A stretch of 64,000 nucleotides of DNA, from contig NZ_JAJMLW010000002.1 of NCBI RefSeq assembly GCF_022669055.1, forward strand, positions 554,101 to 618,100, written 5' to 3'. The first letter of the stretch is position 1. Each line of letters begins with the position of its first letter. The position numbers and the translations under genes were made by a program. This DNA comes from Adlercreutzia faecimuris (GTDB lineage: Bacteria > Actinomycetota > Coriobacteriia > Coriobacteriales > Eggerthellaceae). This document shows, in pieces, positions 7,095 through 16,140 of the stretch. The notes beneath the pieces are model-generated. The model did no database searches. It saw nothing but the letters and a program-made list of their open reading frames with translations, and was not told where the DNA came from.

Positions 7095-8579
7095 ATGGAT
7101 ACGCAGGAAAACCCCCAGAAGGCCGTGCCCGAGGCCGGCGCGGCGCCCGGGCAGGACGCCGGGTGCGCCTCCCCCGCCGACGCCCCGTCGGCCGGCGCCC
7201 TCGCGCCCGCCGACGCCGCCCTCGCGCCCGCCGACGCGCCCGACGCCGCGCCCGCGACCGGGCCCGCCGGGGCCGCCGCCCTCGCGCCCGCCGCGCCCGA
7301 GGAGCTCGTCGCCGCGCCCGCCGAGCAGGATCCGGCGCGCCCGGTCGTGCTCGTCATGCACGCCTCGGTGGGCTCGGGCCACCGCAGCGCGGCCGAGGCC
7401 GTCGCCCAGGCCTTCGAGCTGCTCCGCGACGACCCGGCTCACGGCGGCGGCCTGCCCGACGACCTCGACGTGCGCGTCCTGGACATCCTCGACTTCGGCC
7501 GCGTCCCCATCGACGGCAACGCCACCGCGTCCATGTTCACGGGCGTCACCCGCCCCTTCTACGACCTGACCTGGCGCTACACCCTGACGGGGCGGCTCCT
7601 GTGGGGCGGCGGCACCATCTGGGTCCACGCCATGTTCCCCCGCTTCGCCGACTACGTGCGCGAGTGCCGGCCCGCCGCCGTCGTCGCCACCCACATCACG
7701 GCGGCCAACGTCGCCGTGGGCGCGCGGATGCTCACGGGCCAGGACTTCCCCATCGTGTGCGTGCCCACCGACTACGAGGTGGAGGGCATGTGGCCCCATC
7801 GTAAGTCCGACCTGTTCTGCGTGGCCAACGAGTACATGGCCGAGACGCTGCGCCCCCGCGGCGTGCCCGAGGAGCGCATCCTCATCACCGGCATCCCCAC
7901 CCGCCCCGCCTTCGGCGAGGACTACGACCGCGACGCGGTGCGCGCCTCGCTCGGGCTGCCCTCCGACAGGCGCGTGGTCCTCGCGCTCGCCGGCGCGCAC
8001 CTGCCCCGGCCCTACGTGCACTTCCGCGACGCGCTGGACAAGCTGCTGCCCTACCTGCACTCCTTCGAGGACATGCACCTGGTGGTGGTCGCCGGCAAGG
8101 ACGCCGCCTACGCCGACCACGTGCGGCGCCAGTGCGAGGACTACGGCCTGGCCAACGTGACGGTGCTCGAGTACGTCGACGCCATCGCGGCGCTCATGGC
8201 CGCGAGCGACCTCATCATCTGCAAGTCCGGCGGCCTCACGGTCACCGAGTGCCTCTGCGCGCGGGTGCCCATGGTGCTCATGGGGCGCGCCTACGGCCAG
8301 GAGAACGCCAACGTGCGCATGCTCACGGCCTCGGGCGCGGCGCTGCACGTGACCACGGCCCGCGAGCTTCTGGACACGCTGCGCCACATCGACGCGCACC
8401 CGGCCAGCACCGACGCCATGCTCATCAACGCGTCGTTCTTGCGCAAGCCGGCGGCCGCCCTCGACATCGCGCGGGCCACGTGGCAGCTGGCGGAGAGCGA
8501 CGAGCCGCCCGACCCGCGCACGCGGCGCAAGCGCCTGTTCGACTTCTACTGGGGCCGCAAGCCGGCCCACATCCGCTAG
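7095..8579 (+). CDS. MGDG-synthase-like glycosyltransferase (glycolipid type, GT28)
   Basis: 494 residues. After a 70-residue Ala/Pro-rich disordered leader with ALAPADA repeats comes an MGDG_synth N-domain (VVLVMHASVGSGHRSAAEAV, glycine-rich) and a GT-B C-domain (VLALAGAHLPRPYVHF; ICKSGGLTVTECLCARVPMVL, the nucleotide-sugar site). Relatives are diacylglycerol glucosyl/galactosyltransferases, so a membrane glycolipid enzyme is likely; MurG is a more distant alternative. No Shine-Dalgarno is seen. TATGAT at 7082-7087 followed seven bases later by ATG 7095 suggests a leaderless message from that ATG, so I start there rather than at 7083. Confidence 0.82.
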   Translation: MDTQENPQKAVPEAGAAPGQDAGCASPADAPSAGALAPADAALAPADAPDAAPATGPAGAAALAPAAPEELVAAPAEQDPARPVVLVMHASVGSGHRSAAEAVAQAFELLRDDPAHGGGLPDDLDVRVLDILDFGRVPIDGNATASMFTGVTRPFYDLTWRYTLTGRLLWGGGTIWVHAMFPRFADYVRECRPAAVVATHITAANVAVGARMLTGQDFPIVCVPTDYEVEGMWPHRKSDLFCVANEYMAETLRPRGVPEERILITGIPTRPAFGEDYDRDAVRASLGLPSDRRVVLALAGAHLPRPYVHFRDALDKLLPYLHSFEDMHLVVVAGKDAAYADHVRRQCEDYGLANVTVLEYVDAIAALMAASDLIICKSGGLTVTECLCARVPMVLMGRAYGQENANVRMLTASGAALHVTTARELLDTLRHIDAHPASTDAMLINASFLRKPAAALDIARATWQLAESDEPPDPRTRRKRLFDFYWGRKPAHIR

Positions 8580-8669
8580 GCCGCGCGCCCGCGGACCATC
8601 CCGACCCGCCCGCGGCGCTCGCCGCGCGGCACGACCGCGGGGACGCGCCGTCCCCCTGAGAGGAACCCC

Positions 8670-10241
<1,572 letters not shown>

Positions 10242-10358
10242 CGGCCCCCGCTCGCCGTCGGCGAAACCCGCTTCCCAATGCCTCGCCCCTCCCCCGCCCT
10301 CCTCACGGTATCTTAGGGGGCCGAGGGAGACGAAGAGGAACGTGAAAGGTGGGGGCCC

Positions 10359-10772
10359 ATGAAGGTTGCCGTTGCATGCGAGGGCATGGGAGTGTCGCAC
10401 CATGCCGCCCAGTGCGCCAGCTTCATGTGCTACACCGTGGACAAGGGCATCATCACCGACTGCCGCAACCTCCCGAACATGGGCGTCACCAGCCACGACG
10501 CCGCCCAGCTGGTGAAGGACCTGGGCTTCGACGCCCTCATCGCCGGCGGCATCGACATGGACATGGCCAACGAGCTGTGCTATGCCGGCATCGAGGTGGT
10601 GGCCGGGGTGGAGGGCACCGCCCGCGAGGTGGCCGAGGCCTACATCAGCCACACGCTCATGGGCGCCACCGAGCTGTGCCACGCCGCGTCCCAGCGCTCC
10701 GCCGACCCGGAGGACCGCGACATCGACGCCGCCTTCGACCGCATCTACCGCGACCTCGAGTCCGCCGTCTAG
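10359..10772 (+). CDS. NifB/NifX-family (dinitrogenase iron-molybdenum cofactor type) protein
   Basis: 137 residues. The small alpha/beta fold is recognisable by MKVAVACEGMGVSHHAAQCASFM at the start, CRNLPNMG in the middle and ALIAGGIDMDMANELCYAGIEVVAGVEG near 75-100. Stand-alone members occur widely in anaerobes without nitrogenase and are thought to bind metal or metallocluster precursors. No nif genes are here, so a nitrogenase role is not suggested. Four cysteines and several histidines could bind metal. Start ATG 10359 follows GTGGGGG; an upstream TATCTT could be its -10. Confidence 0.8.
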   Translation: MKVAVACEGMGVSHHAAQCASFMCYTVDKGIITDCRNLPNMGVTSHDAAQLVKDLGFDALIAGGIDMDMANELCYAGIEVVAGVEGTAREVAEAYISHTLMGATELCHAASQRSADPEDRDIDAAFDRIYRDLESAV

Positions 10773-10817
10773 CGCCGACCCGCTGCGCCCGCCGAACGCG
10801 CCTGCCGCGCCGCGGCG

Positions 10818-11006
10818 CATCCCCCCCGAGACGCGAGGCCGCGCGCTGCATCCCAGACGCGCACGCCACGCCGCGTACCCTCCCCTGAAACGCGAAGCAT
10901 CCCCGTCTCGCCTCGCCCATCCCCTGAAATGCGAAGCCCCCGCCTCGTCCGAGGTGGGGGCTTCTCCCCATGCAGAGGGGCCCGCATCCGAGGACGCGGG
11001 CCCCTC
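10818..11006. repeat. Intergenic decayed repeats and two strong hairpins after rplT
   Basis: The 259-base gap between the NifX-like gene and rplT contains imperfect copies of a unit like ATCCCCTGAAACGCGAAG (near 10818, 10849, 10880 and 10919). Two GC hairpins follow: AAGCCCCCGCCTC/GAGGTGGGGGCTT (10931-10961) and GAGGGGCCCGC/GCGGGCCCCTC (10975-11006). The second lies directly after rplT on the minus strand and probably ends infC-rpmI-rplT transcription, although no clear T-run follows. Confidence 0.5.
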
Positions 11007-11031
11007 TCTCTTCTCTCCTAGGCGCGGAAGG

Positions 11032-11388
11032 CTAGGCGACGGCCTTCTTGGCGACCTCGGCCAGGGCGGCGAACGCCGTGGGGTCGTTCACGGCCATGTC
11101 GGCGAGCACCTTGCGGTCCAGGGTGACGCCGGCCTTCTTCAGGCCGTTCATGAACACCGAGTAGGACAGGCCGTTGATGCGGGCCGCGGCGTTGATGCGG
11201 GTGATCCACAGGCGGCGGATCTCGCGCTTCTTGTTGCGGCGGTCGCGGTACATGTACTGCAGCGAGTGCTGCACCTGCTCCTTCGCGGCACGGTACGAGC
11301 GCGACTTCGCGCCGTAGTAGCCCTTGGCGCGGGAAAGGACGGTACGACGCTTCTTACGGGCGTGGATGGAACGCTTTACACGAGGCAT
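11032..11388 (-). CDS. rplT: 50S ribosomal protein L20
   Basis: 118 residues, full family length. The basic N-terminus [26 protein letters not shown] and the core [23 protein letters not shown] are diagnostic. L20 binds 23S rRNA early in assembly and in other bacteria also represses its own operon. It is third gene of infC-rpmI-rplT, 39 bases after rpmI. Confidence 0.98.
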   Translation of the reverse strand: MPRVKRSIHARKKRRTVLSRAKGYYGAKSRSYRAAKEQVQHSLQYMYRDRRNKKREIRRLWITRINAAARINGLSYSVFMNGLKKAGVTLDRKVLADMAVNDPTAFAALAEVAKKAVA

Positions 11389-11427
11389 ATCTGAATCACT
11401 CCTTGGATGACGGTGAGGTGAGCGGGA

Positions 11428-11625
11428 CTAGCGGAGGCCGAGGTTGCGCTTGACGACCTTGGCATCGGCCTCGGCGATTTCCGTCTCGTGGCGGAAGTTG
11501 CGCTCGCGCTTGGGGCTCTTCTTCGTCATGATGTGGCTCTTGAACGCCTTGGCGCGCATGATCTTGCCGGAACCGGTGACGCGGAAGCGCTTGGCGGTCC
11601 CGCGGTGGGTCTTCATCTTAGGCAT
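11428..11625 (-). CDS. rpmI: 50S ribosomal protein L35
   Basis: 65 residues beginning [21 protein letters not shown], the classic L35 N-terminus. It sits two bases after infC and upstream of rplT, the universal order. Confidence 0.98.
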   Translation of the reverse strand: MPKMKTHRGTAKRFRVTGSGKIMRAKAFKSHIMTKKSPKRERNFRHETEIAEADAKVVKRNLGLR

Positions 11626-11627
11626 CG

Positions 11628-12188
11628 TTACTCGTCCTTTCCTTCTTCTTTCTTAGAGTCTTTCTTCTTCACCGCCGCCGGCAGCGGGGCGATGAGCATG
11701 TGCATGTTGCGGCCCTCCATCTTGGGCTGGTTCTCGATGACGGCCACGTCCTTGAGGTCGTCGGCGAGGCGCTCGAGGATGGACAGGCCCTGCTCCGGGT
11801 GGGCCATCTCGCGGCCGCGGAACATGATGGTGATCTTCACCTTGTTGCCCGCCTCGAGGAACCGGAGCACGTGCTTCTTCTTGGTCGTGTAGTCGCCCAC
11901 GTCGATCTTCGGGCGGAACTTCATCTCCTTGACCTCGATCTTGCTCTGGTTCTTGCGCGCCTGCTTCGCCTTGATGGCCTGGTCGTACTTGAACTTGCCG
12001 TAGTCCATGATGCGGCAGACGGGCGGGTCGGCGTTCGGCGCGATCTCGACGAGGTCGTAGCCGGCCTCCTCGGCGATGCGCTTGGCCTGCGCGGTGGGGA
12101 AGATCCCCTGCTGGTTGCCGTCGAAGTCGATCAGACGGCACTCGCGCGTGGTGATCTCGTCGTTGAGCCTGGGCTCCTGAGCAGCTAT
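11628..12188 (-). CDS. infC: Translation initiation factor IF-3, apparent AUA start
   Basis: 186 residues. IF-3 binds the 30S subunit and checks the start codon. Seen: N-domain with [23 protein letters not shown] and the linker [16 protein letters not shown], then the C-domain ending with a Lys-rich tail. A perfect AGGAGG lies at 12202-12197. A GTG at 12197 overlaps this Shine-Dalgarno and cannot use it. The next plausible codon in frame is ATA at 12188, exactly eight bases after AGGAGG, giving (M)[13 protein letters not shown]-3 is the classic gene with a rare start codon (AUU in E. coli), used for self-regulation, so AUA is the best reading. Confidence 0.93.
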   Translation of the reverse strand: MAAQEPRLNDEITTRECRLIDFDGNQQGIFPTAQAKRIAEEAGYDLVEIAPNADPPVCRIMDYGKFKYDQAIKAKQARKNQSKIEVKEMKFRPKIDVGDYTTKKKHVLRFLEAGNKVKITIMFRGREMAHPEQGLSILERLADDLKDVAVIENQPKMEGRNMHMLIAPLPAAVKKKDSKKEEGKDE

Positions 12189-12223
12189 CGCGCTCACCTC
12201 CTCTTTCCGCGCCTTCCGGGCGC

Positions 12224-12258
12224 AATAAGAAACCCGCGGCGCAGACGGCGCGGCGGGC
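12224..12258 (-). promoter_or_regulatory. infC leader hairpin with U-rich tail (possible attenuator)
   Basis: The roughly 160-base leader between the promoter and infC contains, on the minus strand, a GC stem CCCGC-CGCGC paired with GCGC-GCGGG (one bulge), directly followed by TTTCTTATT. This looks like an intrinsic terminator placed before infC, as in leader-controlled infC/rpmI/rplT operons of Gram-positive bacteria. The regulator (L20 or IF-3) is inferred by analogy. Confidence 0.5.
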
Positions 12259-12367
12259 TCGATCCAAGGATGCGGCCGCGAGGCGGCCAGCCTAACGAGG
12301 AACCCATCAGCAGCCGAGGCGCCGAACCAGGTGGAGGGTCTCCCCTCACTTGTCAGACAGCCTTTGC

Positions 12368-12396
12368 AGTATAGGGCATGGCAAACGCGAGCGCAA
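12368..12396 (-). promoter_or_regulatory. Promoter of infC-rpmI-rplT
   Basis: Minus strand TTGCGC - 17 bases - TATACT, a near-consensus promoter, about 180 bases upstream of the infC start. Confidence 0.75.
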
Positions 12397-12434
12397 GGGG
12401 GAAGTTGAGAAGGCGCGCGAGAGGCGGAGGACGG

Positions 12435-13040
12435 CTACTCCCCTGCCAGGTTGACCACGCGGGTGGCGAGGCGGGCGGTGAGGGCGGGGGAATGGGACAC
12501 CAGGACCAGGCCCAGGTCGCGGGCGGCCGCCTCGTCGAGCAGGACCTGCCACACCCGTGCCTGGGTGAGGGCGTCGAGCATGGTGGACACCTCGTCGGCG
12601 ATGAGGTAGCGCGGGCGCGCGGCGAGGGCGCGGGCGATGCAGAGCCGCTGGAGCTCGCCGCCGGAGAGCTCGTGGGGGAAGCGCGCGAGCCACGCCTCGC
12701 GGATGCCGAGGGCCTCGCGCAGGCGCGCGAGCTCGTCCTCGTCGGCGCCGGCCTCGGCGAGCGTGGCGCCCAGGCGCAGCCGCGGGTCGACGACGTGCTC
12801 GGGATGCTGGCCGATGAGCTGCACGGGGCAGCGCCCGCGCCGGGGCAGCGGCGCGCCGTCGACGGTGACCGACCCCGCCTGGGGGCGCTCGTAGCCGGCC
12901 AGGATGCGGCAGAGCGTCGTCTTGCCGAAGCCCGACGGCGCGCTCAGGGCCACGCGCTCGCCGGGGGCCACCGCCAGCGAGAGCCCCTCGTAGAGCGGCC
13001 GCCCGCCGTAGCCGAACGTGATGTCGCGCGCCTCTAGCAT
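12435..13040 (-). CDS. ABC importer ATPase, second (NikE/DppF-like)
   Basis: 201 residues, shorter than the usual 250-330 and lacking the C-terminal oligopeptide-binding extension. Walker A reads APSGFGKTT (first Gly replaced by Ala), signature LSGGELQRLCIARAL, Walker B RYLIADE, switch His in VSHSP. It powers import with the ATPase encoded upstream. The ATG overlaps the stop of that gene by seven bases, so translation is coupled. The promoter region of infC lies just downstream. Nickel specificity is inferred from the operators and the histidine-rich partner. Confidence 0.85.
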   Translation of the reverse strand: MLEARDITFGYGGRPLYEGLSLAVAPGERVALSAPSGFGKTTLCRILAGYERPQAGSVTVDGAPLPRRGRCPVQLIGQHPEHVVDPRLRLGATLAEAGADEDELARLREALGIREAWLARFPHELSGGELQRLCIARALAARPRYLIADEVSTMLDALTQARVWQVLLDEAAARDLGLVLVSHSPALTARLATRVVNLAGE

Positions 13041-14230
13041 GGATCCTCCTCGTCGGCCTCGACGTCTGCCTCGGTGAGGGGCGCGCCCGCGCCCCAGGGG
13101 CCGTCGGCGGGGGCGCCGACCGCTCCGGGGAGGCCGCCGTCCGCGGCCGCCGCGGGCCCGGCGCCCTCGCCGTCCGTCAGCGCATCGTCGCCCGCGGCGA
13201 AGTCGTGCTCGGGCAGGGCGTGCCAGAGGGCGCGGCTGAACGGGTGGGCCAGAAGCGCCGGGTCGGCGAAGCTCGCCACGGCCGTCTCCTCCACCACCGT
13301 GCCGTCCCGGAACACCGCCACGCGGTCGGCCACCGCGAGCGCCAGCTCGATGTCGTGGGTGATGAGCATGACCCCGCCGCCGGCGTCGGCGAAGGCGCGC
13401 AGGTCGGCCAGGGCGCGCACGGCGAGCGGCAGGTCGAGGCCCGGCGTGGGCTCGTCGGCCACGATGAGCCGCGGCTCGTCCATGAGCGCGCAGCACAGGA
13501 GCACGCGGCGCGCCATGCCGCCGGAGAGCTCGTGGGGGTACAGCCGCGCCACCTCCGGCGCCAGCCCGTAGCGCTCGAAGAGCTCCGCCCGTCGCGCGGC
13601 CCGGCGCCGGGCGTCGGCGCGCCGGGCGGCCCCACGGCCCCGCGGCGCGCCCTCCACCTGGCGCCCGACGGGCATGAGCGGGTCGAGGCTCGCCGTCGAC
13701 TGGGGCACGAGCGAGATGCCGCGCCCGCGTAGGGCCGCAAGCGACGCGGCGTCCTGCGGCTCGCCGTCGAACCAGATGCGCCCGCGCACGGACGCGTTGG
13801 GCTCGAACAGCCCCATCACCGCGTCGGCCAGAAGCGACTTGCCCGACCCCGACGCGCCCACCACGGCCACCACCTCGCCCTCGTGGACGGATATGGACAG
13901 GTCGTGAATGACCTCGACGTCGCGCTGCGGCGCCGTGAGGAACGACCCGGCCGCGTCGTCGTACATCCGGAACGCCACCGTGAGCCCCTCCACCTGGAGG
14001 AGGTGGTGGCCGTGCCCGTGGCGCGAGCCGGGGGCGTGGGAGTGGTGGTGGTGCACCGCCGAGGCGCCGTGGTCGAGGGCCTCGTGCGGCGCCGTGCCGG
14101 GGTCGCCCGCCGCCGGGGCCGCGCCCGCCGCGCCCGGTTCGGCCGACGACGGGGCCGCGCCCGGCCCGCCCAGCACCGCGCCGGAGCCGCCGCCTGGCTT
14201 CCGCATCTCATCCGCGCTCATCTCCCCCAC
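13034..14230 (-). CDS. ABC importer ATPase, first (NikD/DppD-like) with His-rich N-terminus
   Basis: 398 residues. The first 75 residues are Ala/Gly/Pro-rich and then histidine-rich (HHHHSHAPGSRHGHGHH), a metal-binding type stretch seen in nickel-handling proteins. The ABC domain follows: Walker A VGASGSGKS, LVPQSTASLDPLMPVG, signature LSGGMARRVLLCCAL, Walker B LIVADEPTPGLD, switch ITHD. Residues 345-398 are an acidic low-complexity tail. It starts three bases after the permease gene stop. The histidines suggest nickel or zinc storage or sensing at the transporter, which is inference. Confidence 0.86.
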   Translation of the reverse strand: MGEMSADEMRKPGGGSGAVLGGPGAAPSSAEPGAAGAAPAAGDPGTAPHEALDHGASAVHHHHSHAPGSRHGHGHHLLQVEGLTVAFRMYDDAAGSFLTAPQRDVEVIHDLSISVHEGEVVAVVGASGSGKSLLADAVMGLFEPNASVRGRIWFDGEPQDAASLAALRGRGISLVPQSTASLDPLMPVGRQVEGAPRGRGAARRADARRRAARRAELFERYGLAPEVARLYPHELSGGMARRVLLCCALMDEPRLIVADEPTPGLDLPLAVRALADLRAFADAGGGVMLITHDIELALAVADRVAVFRDGTVVEETAVASFADPALLAHPFSRALWHALPEHDFAAGDDALTDGEGAGPAAAADGGLPGAVGAPADGPWGAGAPLTEADVEADEEDPC

Positions 14231-14233
14231 CCC

Positions 14234-15115
14234 CTACTCCTGGGCCCCACGGGGGTCGACCAGCTTGCGCAGCGAGCCTCCCACCAGGTCGAACAGCATC
14301 ACGACGGCCACCAGCGCCAGGCCCGGGAACACCGCGAGCCACCACATGCCGGCCGAGAGGTAGCCCATGGCCTCGGACAGGATGATGCCGATGGCCGGCA
14401 GCTCGGGCGGCAGGCCGAACCCGAGGAAGGTGACGGCGGCCTCGTGGAGGATGGCGTGGGGGAACAGCAGCACGAGCCCCACCAGGAACTGCGGCAGCAC
14501 GTAGGGCACGAGGTGGCGCCAGGCGACCTGGGCCGGCGTCGCGCCCAGGCGGCGCGCGGCGGCCACGAAGCCCGACGCGCGGCATTGGAGGATCTCGGCG
14601 CGCAGGACGCGCGTGAGGCTCGGCCAGTGGGTGAGCGCCACGCCGACCGTCACGCCCACGAGCCCCTTGCCCAGGGCGAACGAGATGAGGATGAGCAGGA
14701 CGATGTGCGGGATGCCCATCATGAGATCGACGAGCCACGCCACCACGGCGTCGGCGCGCCGGCCGCCGAGGGCCGCCGCCGTCGCCAGCGCGAGCGCGAT
14801 GAGCGAGGACGCGACGGCCGCGGCCAGGCCCACGAGCACCGAGGTGGACAGGCCCGCCACAGTGCGCGCGAGCATGTCGCGGCCGAGCCAGTCGGTGCCA
14901 AAGGGGTGCGCAGCCGAGGGCGCGAGCCCCTTGGCCGCGAAGTCGACGCGGGCCGCCTCGGGGGCCAGCGCCGCGCCGGCGGCCACCACGGCCGCGAGCG
15001 CGACCGCCCCCAGCACGGCCAGCGCCAGCGCCGCGCGGCGGTTGGGCAGGCGACGGGAGCGCGGCGCCGAGAGCACGGGGACGGGAGCGGCGGGGGCGCC
15101 TCGCAGGTCAGCCAC
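14234..15115 (-). CDS. ABC importer permease (NikC/DppC-like)
   Basis: 293 residues, about six membrane helices. The N-terminal helix (about 25-50) is followed by a periplasm-type loop with HPFGTDWLGRDMLAR, the hallmark of DppC/NikC permeases, and the EAA-like cytoplasmic loop ILQCRASGFVAAARRLGATPAQVAWRHL that contacts the ATPase. It overlaps the nikB-like gene by eight bases. Together they form the membrane channel. Confidence 0.9.
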   Translation of the reverse strand: MADLRGAPAAPVPVLSAPRSRRLPNRRAALALAVLGAVALAAVVAAGAALAPEAARVDFAAKGLAPSAAHPFGTDWLGRDMLARTVAGLSTSVLVGLAAAVASSLIALALATAAALGGRRADAVVAWLVDLMMGIPHIVLLILISFALGKGLVGVTVGVALTHWPSLTRVLRAEILQCRASGFVAAARRLGATPAQVAWRHLVPYVLPQFLVGLVLLFPHAILHEAAVTFLGFGLPPELPAIGIILSEAMGYLSAGMWWLAVFPGLALVAVVMLFDLVGGSLRKLVDPRGAQE

Positions 15116-16136
15116 GGGAGGCCCCCTCCCCCGCCAGGGCCCGGCGCGCGGCGGCGCGGGCCCGCCCGGCCGGCCGCAGGCGCGGGTCCACCAGCCCGTA
15201 GATCAAGTTCGCCGCCAGGTTCCCCGCGAACACGATGGCCGCCGAGACGAGCGCGATGCCGGCGAGCAGCGCCACGTCGCCGCCGAGGCCCGCGGTGACG
15301 GCCGCCTGGCCGAGCCCCGGGTAGGAGAAGACCTCCTCCACCAGCACCGAGCCGCCGAAGATCTCGGCCACCTGGGCGAACTGGAGCGTCACGGCAGGGA
15401 GCGCCAGGTTGCGCAGCCCGTGGCGCGCCATGGCGCGGGCCGGCGAGAGGCCGCGGGCCCGGGCGAAGCGGAACCAGTCGCTTCCCATCACGTCGATGGC
15501 CTTGGCACGGGTGTGCAGGGCGATGTTCGCCACCCCGACGAGCGACAGCGTGACGGCCGGCAGCGCCACGTGGCGCAGGGCGTCGGCCAGGGTCACGTCG
15601 GCCGCGGCCTTGCCCGCCGGCACCGAGAAGCCGAGCGGCAGCCAGCCGAGCATGACGGCGAACACGGTCAGCAGCAGAAGCCCCACCCAGAACGTGGGCG
15701 AGGAGGCCAGCACGAAGCAGTAGGCGCGCACGGCGCGGTCGAGCAGCCGCCCGCGGCTGAGCGCCGCGGCCACCCCCAGCGCGAAGCCGAGGACGCCGCT
15801 CGCCGCCCAGGCGATGCCCATGAGGACGAGCGAGTTGCCCGCCCGCTCGGCGATGACCTGGGCCACCGGCTGGTTGTACCGCAGCGACGTGCCCATGTCG
15901 CCCTGGAGGAGCGCCTGGGCCCAGGCCAGGTAGCGCTCGGGCCACGGCACATCGGCGCCCCAATGGGCCGCGAGCGCCGCGCGCTTCTCGTCGCTCATGC
16001 CCAGAAGCGCCGCCTGGCCGACGTTGGCCTGCACCGGGTCGATCGGCGAGAGGTCCACCAGGACGAACACGGCCAGGCTCACGGCCGCCAGCAGCAGGGC
16101 GAGGCGCCCCAGGGCGATGAGGATGCGGCGCGCCAC
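15108..16136 (-). CDS. ABC importer permease (NikB/DppB-like)
   Basis: 342 residues with about six helices; ILIALGRLALLLAAVSLAVFVLVDLSPIDPVQ is the usual first helix and motif of DppB/NikB. The EAA loop is DWFRFARARGLSPARAMARHGLRN. It lies four bases after the substrate-binding protein gene and is clearly part of the same operon. Confidence 0.9.
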   Translation of the reverse strand: MARRILIALGRLALLLAAVSLAVFVLVDLSPIDPVQANVGQAALLGMSDEKRAALAAHWGADVPWPERYLAWAQALLQGDMGTSLRYNQPVAQVIAERAGNSLVLMGIAWAASGVLGFALGVAAALSRGRLLDRAVRAYCFVLASSPTFWVGLLLLTVFAVMLGWLPLGFSVPAGKAAADVTLADALRHVALPAVTLSLVGVANIALHTRAKAIDVMGSDWFRFARARGLSPARAMARHGLRNLALPAVTLQFAQVAEIFGGSVLVEEVFSYPGLGQAAVTAGLGGDVALLAGIALVSAAIVFAGNLAANLIYGLVDPRLRPAGRARAAARRALAGEGASRG

Positions 16137-16140
16137 GGCC

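Noticed and set aside
10359..10772. Nitrogenase cofactor gene
   Set aside because: The family is NifX/NifB-like, but no nif genes are nearby and stand-alone members are common in non-fixing anaerobes.
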